Assembly (NCBI GenBank): GCA_963752585.1
Contig: CAVVYV010000008.1
Coordinates: 558,001 to 622,000 of the forward strand
Direction of reading: 5' to 3'
Origin: CAVVYV01 sp963752585
GTDB taxonomy: Bacteria > Actinomycetota > Thermoleophilia > Solirubrobacterales > 70-9
Length of the DNA: 64,000 nucleotides
A program made the position numbers and the translations under genes. Below the pieces are notes generated by a model. It did not search any database and had not been told where the DNA came from. It was given only the letters and a program-made list of their open reading frames with translations. The stretch's first letter is position 1. Every line of letters begins with the position of its first letter. Positions 28,874 through 39,187 of this stretch are shown piece by piece.

Positions 28874-29212
28874 GTGACCAGCGAGGACGAAGGCGCCGAG
28901 CGCTCCAAGGACAGGGCCTCGTCCCGCAGCGAGGACACACTCGGCGACCTCGCCGATTTCCTGCTCGACAACCCCTGGCTGAACCAGGCGCTGCAGCTCG
29001 CCCTGGGCGCCCGTGAGCGCGCCTCCCAGGCCGGCGCTCAGGCGATGCGCAACGTCGGCGTGCCGACCGCCGCCGACGTCGACCGCCTCGCCCGGCGGGT
29101 TCGAGCGCTCTCCGAGCGGCTCGAGTCGGTCGAGGACAAGCTCGACACGCTCAGCCACGAGATGGCGGAGCTCCGGCGCCTCCTGCGCGACGCCGACCAA
29201 GCCCGGCGCTAG
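28874..29212 (+). CDS. Coiled-coil protein, possibly phasin-like
   Basis: 112 residues, intact from GTG. An acidic N-terminus is followed by DLADFLLDNPWLNQALQLAL and then VGVPTAADVDRLARRVRALS, leading into a heptad coiled coil (LESVEDKLDTLSHEMAELRR). This resembles phasin or PhaE-like tails, but similarity is weak and no polyhydroxyalkanoate gene is nearby. An upstream ATG (28848) could be the true start if the sequence carries an indel, since its short frame ends on top of the GTG. A second small coiled-coil gene lies at 29953. Confidence 0.6.
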   Translation: MTSEDEGAERSKDRASSRSEDTLGDLADFLLDNPWLNQALQLALGARERASQAGAQAMRNVGVPTAADVDRLARRVRALSERLESVEDKLDTLSHEMAELRRLLRDADQARR

Positions 29213-29906
29213 CTACGATCCGAGAGTGCGCCGGCGGCGCAGGTTCCCATCCGCTCGACGGCGCCCGCCAGTGCCTGATCGCCGATCCGCCGGCGCTTGC
29301 CGCCCGGGAAGACGTCGCTGACGACGAGCGCGCAGCCGACCGCGACGCCGAGGCGGGCGCCGAGGCGCGAAGAGGGCCGCCGCCTCCATCTCCACCGCCC
29401 TGGCCCCCGCCGCCAGCCAGCGCTCCCGGGCGCCGGGATCGACCTCGTAGAAGAGATCGGTGGTGGCGATCAGGGCGCCGGCGGCCCCGTTTGCCCTCAG
29501 CCGCTCCCTGCAGCCGGCGATCGGGGCGGGCAAGGCGGTTGGCGCCCAGGGCGCGGCTGACGCCATCCTCGGCCAGCGCCGCCTCGGCGCAGATCAGGTC
29601 GCCGAGCGAGAGCGCCCGATCGAGCGCGCCGCAGGTACCGACCCGGATCGCCCGTCGCACGCCGAGGCCGGCGAGCTCCTCGAGCACGATCGCGGCGCTG
29701 GGCGCTCCGACGCCCGTCGCCTGGATGCTCAGCGGCCTGCCCGACCGGGTCTCGCCCGAGTAGCCCCAGAGCCCGCGGTGATGGTTGCTCATCTTCGGCT
29801 CGGTCAAGAGCTGCTGGGCGAGCGCCATCGCCCGCCCGGGGTCGCCCGGCAGCAGCGACGTCGGCGGCGTAGGGGGCCTTCGGGCGCGAAGGTGGTGGGT
29901 GGCCAC
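29213..29906 (-). CDS. PNP/UDP-family nucleoside phosphorylase
   Basis: About 231 residues. LLPGDPGRAMALAQQLL opens the phosphate-binding region, GVGAPSAAIVLEELAGLGVR and RVGTCGALDRALSLGDLI are the ribose/phosphate site, and ARAVEMEAAALFA carries the ribose-binding Glu. VVSDVFPGGKRRRIGDQALA has the base-recognition Asp region. It cleaves purine or pyrimidine nucleosides with phosphate; DeoD-type purine specificity is likely but not certain. Several breaks (about 29860-29885, 29550, 29360). It starts with GTG at 29906 and ends one base after the coiled-coil gene on the other strand. Confidence 0.85.
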
Positions 29907-29952
29907 GCCGCGAGCATAGGAGCGGCGGCGGCGGTGCCGTACGCTTGGGCGG

Positions 29953-30204
29953 ATGCCGAAGCTGCCTGGCTCGGAGAGCGGAGGCCCCTCGGAGGCTTTG
30001 CGGAAGGCGATCGAGCGGACCTTCGAGGCGACCGTCGATTCCGCCGTCGGCACCCGCGAGCGGGCCGGCGAGCTGCTCGATCAGGTCGTCCGCCGGGGGC
30101 GGGGGGAGGTCCGCCGGCTCGAGCGGGAGCTCGGCTCGATCAACGAGCGGCTGGAGCAGCTCGAGTCGACGATCCGCCGCGAGGTGCAGAAGCGAAAGGG
30201 TTGA
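29953..30204 (+). CDS. Small coiled-coil protein
   Basis: Intact 83 residues: ALRKAIERTFEATVDSAVG, then GELLDQVVRRGRGEVRRLER and a C-terminal coiled coil (LGSINERLEQLESTIRREVQ). The layout is similar to the coiled-coil protein at 28874 but shorter. A -10-like TACGCT at 29940-29945 lies 7 bases before the ATG, so the mRNA is probably leaderless. Divergent from the nucleoside phosphorylase. No function is proposed. Confidence 0.6.
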   Translation: MPKLPGSESGGPSEALRKAIERTFEATVDSAVGTRERAGELLDQVVRRGRGEVRRLERELGSINERLEQLESTIRREVQKRKG

Positions 30205-30288
30205 CCTCAACCGCAGCTTCAGGGTGCGGCCGCGGCGGCGGGGATGTACCGGCCGCGTTGCGAAGAGCACGAAATAGACTCCGGGCCG

Positions 30289-30728
30289 ATGCCGGCACGC
30301 GAAGACGAGCGGCTTTCGATCCGCCGAGGAGCTTCGAGAGATCCTCGACGCCGCGCTCCGTGCCGTCGACGCCGATCCGGACGACGGACAGCGGCTGCGC
30401 TCGTGCGCGGCGCCGATGCAGTTCGAGTTCACCGACCTGAAGCTGGTGCTCAACCTCTCGCCCGCCGAATCCGGCCGGCACTTCCTCCGCTGGGACTTTC
30501 GAGCGAGCCGGCGCACATCCGAAGCTACGGCTGAGCATGGACTCCGAGTTCGCCAACCGCCTCCTGCAGGGCCGGGAGAACCCGGCAATCGCGATCGCCC
30601 GCGGCCGGATGAGGACGAAGATCGAGGACGTCGGCGCCGCCCTCTCGTTCTTCCCCGCCGTCAAGCCGCTGTTCTCGCGCTACCGGGAGATCGTCGCCGA
30701 GAAATACCCGCATCTCGCCCTGGACTGA
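30289..30728 (+). CDS. SCP2-like sterol/lipid-binding domain protein
   Basis: About 146 residues. After MPAREDERLS the helix AEELREILDAALRAVDADPD leads to a strand-rich core (MQFEFTDLKLVLNLSPAESG, HFLRWDF). It ends with KLRLSMDSEFANRLLQG, NPAIAIARGRMRTKIED and LFSRYREIVAEKYPHLALD. The substrate-gating 'MDSEFAN...LQG...AIARGRM' region is typical of SCP2 and related lipid-binding domains. Breaks near 30325 and 30505, both beside a TTCGAG. Ligand unknown. The start ATG at 30289 is the first plausible one in frame. Confidence 0.7.
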
Positions 30729-30743
30729 GCGCGCGGCGTGGGT

Positions 30744-30969
30744 TTGACTTGGCCACGCGGGGGGCGTAATCTCAATCCGTTCGACAGAGGCTTGGGCCGA
30801 AAGTGGGCCCGCCCGCCCTCGGTCCCCCGGCGACTGGGACCCTGGCTTCGGGCCTGCGAGGCGCGAGAGCGTCGCTGGCCAACGAGGCGGGCCGTCAGCC
30901 CGCAGGCGACGGGGTTGCGCGACCCCGTCGCTTCCTGTCGGGGACGGGTGCGCTCCCGGGGCGGGGGCG
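30744..30969 (+). promoter_or_regulatory. Consensus-like promoter and long structured 5' leader of the HTH-cyclase gene
   Basis: TTGACT (30744-30749) and TAATCT (30767-30772) are 17 bases apart, the best sigma-A-type promoter in the window. It leaves a leader of about 190 nt before the ATG at 30970. The leader holds perfect hairpins GCGGGC-CGTCA-GCCCGC (30887-30903) and GCGACGGGG-N8-CCCCGTCGC (30906-30931), plus a GGTCCC/GGGACC pair upstream. No known riboswitch class was recognised. Confidence 0.55.
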
Positions 30970-32172
30970 ATGAGCTCCGAGCAGGGTGAGCGGATCTCGC
31001 TCGCCGAGGCGAGCCGGATCTCCGGCGTCTCGGCCTCGACCCTGAAGCGCTGGGCCGCGGAGAGGGTGGTTCCGGTCGAGGACGAGCGCTGGACTCGCGC
31101 CTCCGCGGCGCAGGCGCGAGTGGTGGCGCGGATGCGCGACCGCGGCTACTCGTTCGAGGCGATCAAGGAGGCGGCCGCGCGGCGGCCGGCTCGCCTTCGG
31201 CTACGCGGAGGACCTCTTCCAGGTGCCCGAGGGGCGCTACAGCCGCGAGGAGGCGGCGAAGCGAACCGGCCTCGAGCCGGAGCTGATCGAGCGGCTGATG
31301 ACCCTCCTCGGCACGCCGATCGGGATGGAGGGGCGTCTCAACGAGGAGGACATGAAGGCGATGCGCCATTGCGCCGACGTACTCGCCTCCGGCTTTCCGC
31401 TGGTCGCCTTTCTTCAGCTGGTCCGCGTCTACGCCCAGTCGATCCGCAAGGTGGCCGACGCCGAGGTCCGCCTCTTCCACCTCTACGTGCACGAGCCGCT
31501 GATGCAGGAGGAGGTCCCACCGCTCGAGATCGCCGAGGAGATGGGGGGACTGGCCGCCGATCTGCTTCCGGTCACCGCGCCGCTGATGGAGTACATGCAC
31601 AACCGCTACCTGCGCTTCTTCATCGAGCAGGACGTGGTCGGTCACATGGAGTCCGACGTCGCCGCCGGCGGTGGCGGGCTGGCGCGGGTGTCGATGGCGT
31701 TCTGCTTCGTCGACCTCACCGGGTTCACCCAGCTACACCGAGGAGGAGGGAGACGAGGAGGCGCTCGACCTGATCGAGCGCTTCGTCGACACCGTCGAGG
31801 CGACCCTGCCGGCGGAGGCGACGATCGTGAAGACGATCGGCGACGAGGTGATGATCGTCTCACCGGAGCCCGCCACGCTGACCGAGTGGGCGGTCGGCTT
31901 CCTCTATTTCTTCCAGGAGCGTCCCCAGCCCCGGGTGGGCCTCCACTACGGGGCGGCGGTCTTCCGCGACGGCGACTACTTCGGCGGCGACGTCAACCTC
32001 GCCCATCGGATCGTCAACCGGGCGCTGGGCGGCGAGGTCCTGGTCACCGAGCCGGTGGTCGAGGCGATCTCGGACTCCGAGCACCTCAAGCTTCGACCCG
32101 ATCGGCGAGGTCGTCCTCAAGGGGTTCCCGGAGCCGATCTCTCTCTATATCGCCCGGCCGCGGGCGGGCTAG
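30970..32172 (+). CDS. MerR-type HTH fused to class III adenylate cyclase domain
   Basis: About 400 residues. The N-terminus is a MerR-like helix-turn-helix (SLAEASRISGVSASTLKRWA), followed by a second HTH-like unit (YSREEAAKRTGLEPELIERL) and a helical linker. The C-terminal cyclase domain has the first metal Asp in FCFVDLTGF, KTIGDEVMIV (Lys and second Asp) and YFGGDVNLAHRIVN (catalytic Asn and Arg). All catalytic positions appear kept, with adenylate specificity plausible. Breaks near 31185, 31731 and 32093. DNA binding coupled to cAMP synthesis is inferred from the fusion. It has its own promoter and leader. Confidence 0.8.
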
Positions 32173-32769
32173 CCGGATGCTAGCCGGCTTGCGTGGCGGC
32201 GCAGGGGCCGGACTGGCTTGCCCGCGCGGAACCCGTACTCGCTGGAGACCGTAACGCCGGTGTTGTCGGACGCGTCGTAGGGGGTGCCGCGGACGGCCGC
32301 CACCCCGATCTCGCGGAAGCGATCGCGGAGAAGGTTGGCCCGGTGCGAGGGGCTCCCCATCCAGCCATCGACCAAAGCCTGCGGGCGTGCTTCGGCTGCC
32401 GGTGCCCCAGACGAGGTTCTCGCCGACCAGCCAGCGCCGGGCGCCGCGCATGTAGCCGGTGTTGGTGATCCGGTCGATGAAGGTCCGGCCGCTCGGGGAG
32501 GTGTGCTCGAAGAAGCTGCCGCTGACCATGTCCTGGGAATGGCCGGCCCCCGCCTGGCGGAGGTTGCCGTTCGTGTGGACCGGCCTGACGCCCGCCTTCG
32601 CCCGCTCTTCGTTGATCACGCAGAGGACGGTGGTCTCGAGCTCAGTCTGGCTCAGCAATGCGGCCTCGGTGTCGGCTCCGGCGCAGGTGGACGCGGCCGC
32701 GGGTGCGGCGGCGATCAGCGCCAAGGCGGCGGCGAGGATGCCTGCGGTGAGGAGTCGAAGTCGGGGCAC
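32169..32769 (-). CDS. Secreted CAP (SCP/PR1) domain protein, copy 1
   Basis: About 200 residues with a signal peptide (LLTAGILAAALALIAAAPAAAS). The CAP fold follows: VLCVINEERAKAGVRPV, GHSQDMVSGSFFEHTSPSGR, RWLVGENLVWG, GWMGSPSHRANLLRDRFREI and GVTVSSEYGF. Two His (GHS, FFEH) and Glu (GEN) of the CAP cavity are present. A break lies near 32385. GTG start at 32769. The bacterial family is secreted, with envelope or lipid-binding roles proposed. First of three tandem paralogues; it shares an upstream palindrome with copy 2. Convergent with the cyclase gene. Confidence 0.85.
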
Positions 32770-32785
32770 ATATGCTCAATCGAGC
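32770..32785 (-). promoter_or_regulatory. Palindromic element at the start of CAP gene copy 1
   Basis: Minus-strand GCTC-GATT-GAGC immediately before the GTG start, followed by ATAT. The same arrangement (TGCTC-GATT-GAGCA) stands before copy 2 at about 33505-33519. Both genes lack a clear Shine-Dalgarno sequence, so the element may be operator and promoter of a leaderless transcript. Confidence 0.4.
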
Positions 32786-32939
32786 GTCCACGACGGTTTT
32801 CAACTCGACACCAAAAATATGGACCGGCGTCCAGTGAGGGCGGTTCGCACGGTTGGACGATTGATTGACTTCCTGCCTTGCCTGCAAGGATTCACCCATT
32901 ACTGGGTAGAGCGCAGTAGGGGAGGAACCGAGGTCGTCG

Positions 32940-33503
32940 CTAGCGGCTGAGGCCGAAGTCGGCGGTGTAGATCGCCGAATTGCCGCCGCCGCTGCCGACC
33001 GGCGAGCCCATCGCCACCCCGATCCCGATGTCCCGGAAGCGGCGGCGACAGCATGTTGGAGCGGTGCACCGGGCTCGCCATCCAGCGCGCCACGGTCGCC
33101 TTGGGCGTGCCCGGGCCGCCGGCCCCCCAGGAGATGTTCTCGGCGACCATCCAGGTCGAGGCGCCCGCGAGATAGCCGCTCGCCCTCACCCGGTCGACCA
33201 TCGAGCCGTTTCCCTCGTGAGAGAAGAAGTTGGAGGCGTCCATCGCCGCCGAGTGGCCCCTGGCGGCGCTCTGGAGGCTCGGATCCGGGTTGAGCGCCGC
33301 GCCTTGTGCTGGCGGCGAGCCTTGTTGATCAGGCAGGTGACCGACTGCTCCGCCTGCGCGGCGGTCAGATTCGAGGGGCTTTGACCGTTATATGGACAGG
33401 CAGACGCCGCCGAGCCCGAACGGGCCATCGGGGCAGGGGCCGCGATCAGCGCCGCGGCGGCGACGAGCAGAGCGCCTGCGGTGAGATGTCGCACTCGAGG
33501 CAC
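32940..33503 (-). CDS. Secreted CAP (SCP/PR1) domain protein, copy 2
   Basis: About 188 residues. A signal peptide (LTAGALLVAAAALIAAPAPM) precedes AEQSVTCLINKARRQHK, HSAAMDASNFFSHEGNGSMV, VAENISWGAGGPGTPKATVA, RWMASPVHRSNML and GGGNSAIYTADFGLSR. It is closer to copy 3 than to copy 1: the last 60 bases are almost identical at DNA level. Breaks near 33300 and 33050 interrupt the reading. GTG start at 33503, directly after the palindrome shared with copy 1 and without a clear ribosome-binding site. Confidence 0.85.
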
Positions 33504-33520
33504 ATGTGCTCAATCGAGCA
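33504..33520 (-). promoter_or_regulatory. Palindromic element at the start of CAP gene copy 2
   Basis: Minus-strand TGCTC-GATT-GAGCA then CAT directly before the GTG at 33503. Ten or more bases are identical to the element before copy 1, although the rest of the upstream regions differ. It is absent before copy 3, which has the riboswitch instead. Confidence 0.4.
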
Positions 33521-33568
33521 CCCGCCCCGGGCTCTCAACCAGCGCGCCTATTTCTGGACGGCTTGTCC

Positions 33569-34129
33569 CTAGCGGCTGAGGCCGAAGTCGGCGGTGTAAA
33601 TCGCCGAATTCCCGCCGCCGCTGCCCATCGGCGAGCCCATCGCAACCCCGACCCCGATGTTCCGGAACTGGCGCGAGAGCATCGCGGAGCGGTGCATGGG
33701 GCTCCCCATCCAGCGCCTCAAGGTCGCCTTCGGCGACCCTTGGCCGCCGATGCCCCAGTGGATGTTCTCACCGACCGCCCAGAAAGAGGCTCCGCCAAGG
33801 TAGCCCGCCGCCTTGATCCGGCCGAGCGGGTCACCGTGAGAGAAGAAGTCGGACGCGTCCATCGCCGCCGAGTGGGCCCTGGCGGCGCTCTGGAGGCTTG
33901 GATTCCAAGCGAGCGGCCGAAGGCGATGCTTGCGGCGCACCTTGTTGACGAGGCAGGTGACCGATTGCTCGGCCTGCTCGGGGGACAGGTTCGCCGGGGC
34001 GGCGCCGGTAGAAGGGCACGCGAGCGCTGCCGAGCTCGTACCAGCCATCAGGAAGGCCATGGCGAGCGCAGAAACCCCAATCGTTATTTTCAGGTAGTGC
34101 CGGACAACCGGCAGATTCGTCATCGGCAT
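33569..34129 (-). CDS. Secreted CAP (SCP/PR1) domain protein, copy 3, under c-di-AMP riboswitch
   Basis: Intact 186 residues: signal peptide (KITIGVSALAMAFLMAGTSS), then AEQSVTCLVNKVRRKHRLRP, HSAAMDASDFFSHGDPLGRI, AVGENIHWGIGGQGSPKATL, RWMGSPMHRSAML and GGGNSAIYTADFGLSR. The CAP cavity residues (His, His, Glu) are present. It is the only intact copy of the three and the only one preceded by a riboswitch. GAGAGG stands before the ATG at 34129. Context suggests an extracellular envelope role tuned by c-di-AMP; this is inference. Confidence 0.9.
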   Translation of the reverse strand: MPMTNLPVVRHYLKITIGVSALAMAFLMAGTSSAALACPSTGAAPANLSPEQAEQSVTCLVNKVRRKHRLRPLAWNPSLQSAARAHSAAMDASDFFSHGDPLGRIKAAGYLGGASFWAVGENIHWGIGGQGSPKATLRRWMGSPMHRSAMLSRQFRNIGVGVAMGSPMGSGGGNSAIYTADFGLSR

Positions 34130-34147
34130 GCAATGACCTCTCTCTCG

Positions 34148-34278
34148 TAGGCGCTTCCGGGGTTAGCTGTCGGGCTCGCGCAGAAGAGAGTTGCGCTATG
34201 CCGGAAACCGGCAATTCGCCCCGGGACTGGGTCCCCCGGCCGCCGGCTCACCTGGGCGAGACGGCGGTTAAGCAAGGT
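34148..34278 (-). promoter_or_regulatory. c-di-AMP (ydaO-yuaA) riboswitch upstream of CAP gene copy 3
   Basis: The minus-strand leader shows the ydaO core in order: CCGGGGGACCCA, CCGGGGCGAATTGCC, and CCCGACAGCTAACCCCGG (34157-34174) followed by AAGCG. A GCTT near 34272 can pair with that AAGC to close the outer helix. In actinobacteria this class commonly controls secreted cell-wall genes, which agrees with the CAP gene starting 19 bases downstream of the element. The exact 5' limit is approximate. Confidence 0.88.
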
Positions 34279-34374
34279 CAGTTGTGGCGCGAGAAGATAA
34301 CAGGCCCAGGCGACGGCGTCGAGTGGGGTCTGGCGCGAACCCCTTCTACCCCCGCCATCTACCATCGCCCCGAT

Positions 34375-35718
34375 ATGGCTGACACGGCGCTCGAGTCGCT
34401 CGCGGAAGCGGTCAGATCGAGCGGCCTGATCGCAGAGGACAGCTCGGGGGTGGCGCTCTGCTCCGGCGGAGCGGACTCGGCCGCCCTGGCGGCCGGCCTC
34501 GCCGGGGCTCGGGGCTCAGCCTCGGTTCTCGCCCTCCATCTCAACTATGGACTCCGCCCCGACTCCGACCGGGACGAGGGCAGCCTGCCGCGAGCTCTGC
34601 GAGAGGTTCGGCATCGAACTGGTGGTCGAGCGCCCCCGGCTGGGGGAGGGAAACGTGCAGGCCGAGGCGCGCGAGGCGCGCTACGCGGCGGCGGAGGCGG
34701 TGCGCCGGCAGCGGGGGCTCGACTGGGTCGCAACCGGCCACACCCGCACCGACCTCGCCGAGACCGTCCTCTACCGGCTTGCCACATCGCCCGGGCGACG
34801 GGCGCTGCTCGGGCTTCGGCCGCGCCGCGGGGTGATCGTCCGCCCGCTGTTGACCCTCGATCGCGAGCGCGTGCGGGCGCTCGCTACCGAGGCGGATCTT
34901 CCCTTCCGGGACGACCCCACGCAACGCCGATCCCCTCTACGCCCGCAACCGGATCCGCAACGAGATCCTGCCCGTCCTCCGGGAGCTGGGCCCGGCGGCC
35001 GAGCAGGTGATCGCCGAGACCCAGGCGGAGCTCGCCGAGGAGTCGGAGGCATTGGAGGGGCTCGCCGCCGAGGCGCTGCGGTCGGATCGGGCGCCGAGGC
35101 AGGCGGGGTGATCGGCGCCGAGGCGCTGGCCGGGCTGCTCGCCGGCGCTGCGGCGGCTCGCGCTCCGAGCCCTGGCCGAGCGCGCGGCGGGCGGACCGGT
35201 GCCCCTCGGCCGGGAGCGAGCGGCGGCGATCTGGCGGCTCGCCCAGGATCCGGAGGGCGGGGTGATCGAGCTCGGTGGCGGCGTCGAGGCGCAAGTCGAG
35301 CAGGGACACGTCCGCTTCCGCACCGGGCCGGAGGCGGACGCTCGAGGAGCGGACCCTGCCGGTCCCGGGGGCCTGCCGCTTCGGCCACTGGGAGGTGCGG
35401 GCCGAGGTCGGCGGGCCAGGCCCGGAGGCGGATGGGGTCGACCGCGCCACCCTCGATCCGGGCCGTCTCGGCGGGACGCTTCAGGTTCGCTCCTGGCGGG
35501 ATGGCGACCGGATTCGGCCGCTTGGTCTCGGGGGCAGCAAGTCGCTCCAGGACCTGTTCACCGATCGCAAGGTGCCGCGCTCGCTGCGGCGCGCGCTGCC
35601 GGTGGTGACGGCTGGGGACCGAATCGCCTGGATCGCGGGGGTCGCCGTGTCCGAGGAGTTCGCGGCGCCCCCGGGCTCCGAGCGGGTGGCGGTGCTCAGC
35701 GCCAGCATCGTCGACTAG
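34375..35718 (+). CDS. tilS: tRNA(Ile)-lysidine synthase
   Basis: About 447 residues. The PP-loop is VALCSGGADSAALAAGL, followed by LHLNYGLRPDSDRDEG, GLDWVATGHTRTDLAETVLY and the substrate region NADPLYARNRIRNEILPVLR. The C-terminal TilS domain is present (TLQVRSWRDGDRIRPLG and GSKSLQDLFTDRKVPRSLR). It converts the wobble cytidine of tRNA-Ile(CAU) to lysidine and is essential. At least five breaks (about 34583, 34922, 35090, 35150, 35345) cancel to the right end frame. It precedes hpt and ftsH, the classical bacterial order. Confidence 0.9.
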
Positions 35719-35736
35719 CCACCTAGACTGGGCCCG

Positions 35737-36283
35737 GTGGACGGCGAGGAGAGCATCGGCGAGGTCCTGGTCACCAGCGAGGACCTCCAGCGCCGCGTCT
35801 CTGAGCTCGCGGGGGAGGTGAGCGCCGACTACGGCGAACGCGACCTGGTGCTGGTGGCGATCCTCAAGGGGGCCGTCCCCTTCCTCGCCGATCTGATGAA
35901 GGAGCTCTCGATCGCCTGCGAGCTCGACTTCATGGCGGTCTCCAGCTACGGCTCCTCGACCGATTCCTCGGGGGTGGTCAGGATCCTCAAGGACCTCGAT
36001 GCGCCGATCGCCGGCCGCGACGTCCTGATCGTCGAGGACATCATCGACTCCGGGCTCACCCTCCACTATCTGATCAAGAACCTGCGGGCGCGGGGGCCCG
36101 CGGTCGCTCGAGGTCTGTGCCCTGCTCACAAAGCCCGAGCGCCGCCGGGTGGACCTGCCTGTTCGCTACGTCGGCTTTGAGATTCCGAACCGCTTCGCGA
36201 TCGGCTACGGGCTCGACCACGCCGAGCGGTTCCGCAACCTCGACTACGTCGCGGCCCTGCGGGAAAACCCACAGGGCAGTTAG
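35737..36283 (+). CDS. hpt: Hypoxanthine(-guanine) phosphoribosyltransferase
   Basis: About 182 residues from GTG at 35737. Signatures: LVAILKGAVPFLADLM, DFMAVSSYGSSTDSSG, the PRPP loop VLIVEDIIDSGLTLHYL, and after the break LEVCALLTKPERRRVDLPVR and FEIPNRFAIGYGLD. It salvages hypoxanthine and guanine with PRPP. One indel near 36105 in a G/C run moves the last 60 residues to another frame. It follows tilS by 18 bp, as in many bacteria, and ftsH comes next. Confidence 0.92.
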
Positions 36284-36379
36284 CCGGCGCCTGCGGTCGC
36301 GCCTGATTCCCCCTGGTACCCTCGGATTTGAGCCAGGAAGCCCATTTCCGCGTAACTCCCCCGGGAGAGGGGACACCAC

Positions 36380-38341
<1,962 letters not shown>

Positions 38342-38354
38342 CGCGCCGGCCACC

Positions 38355-39174
38355 ATGGCGAGGGTGATGGGGGTCGTCAACGTCACCCCCGACTCGTTCT
38401 CGGACGGGGGCGAGTTCCTCGATCCCGAACGGGCGATCGCCCACGGCCGAGAGCTCGTTGGGGACGGAGCCGAGATCCTCGACATCGGGGGGGAGTCGAC
38501 CCGGCCCGGGGCCGGGGCGGTGAGCGCCGAGGAGGAGCTGGGGCGGGTGGGGCCGGTCGTGGAGGCCCTCGCCAAAGGCGCGGTCCCGCTCTCGATCGAC
38601 ACCTCGAAGCGGGTGGTGGCCGAGGCGGCCGCTGGACGCCGGTGCGGCGATCGTCAACGACGTCACCGCGCTGCGGGCCGAACCGGAGCTGGCGGGCGTC
38701 TGCGCCGCCCGCGGCACAGACGTCGTCCTCATGCACATGCTCGGCGACCCGCGGACGATGCAGGAGGACCCGACCTACGACGACGTCGTCGACGACGTCA
38801 AGGCCTTCCTCGCCGAGCGGATCGAGTTCGCTACCGCCGAGGGGATCGACGAGGAGCGGATCTGGGTCGATCCCGGGATCGGCTTCGGGAAGACCGTCGA
38901 GCACAACCTCGAGCTGATCCGTCGCCTGGGGGAGCTTGCCGAGCTGGGACGGCCGATCGTCGTCGGGACCTCGCGGAAGAGCTTCATCGGCAAGCTCACC
39001 GGCGCCCCGGTCGGCCGGCGCCTCGGTGGGACGATCGCCTCCAGCGTGCTCGCCTTCGCCAACGGCGCCGAGGTCCTCCGCGTCCACGACGCCGGCCCGG
39101 TCCGCGAGGCGCTCACCGTCGCCGAGGCGATCCTCGACCCCGATCGCGCCGCGGCGATCGCCGATCGAACCTGA
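38355..39174 (+). CDS. folP: Dihydropteroate synthase
   Basis: About 273 residues. VMGVVNVTPDSFSDGGEFL, ILDIGGESTRPGA, VPLSIDTSKRVVAEAA, AIVNDVTALRAEPELAGV and VVLMHMLGDPRTMQEDP cover the pterin and pABA sites. GIGFGKTVEHNLELIRRL and VVGTSRKSFIG complete the barrel. It condenses pABA with dihydropterin diphosphate in folate synthesis. One indel near 38632 changes the frame. It begins 14 bp after ftsH; folB and folK lie 2 kb further on, separated by two genes on the other strand. Confidence 0.93.
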
Positions 39175-39187
39175 CGTCCGCCGGAAT

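Noticed and set aside
32870..32939. GGGTGAATCC on the minus strand upstream of CAP copy 1, resembling part of the c-di-AMP riboswitch core
   Set aside because: The other core segments (GGGGGACC, GACAGCTAACC) are absent. Chance similarity.
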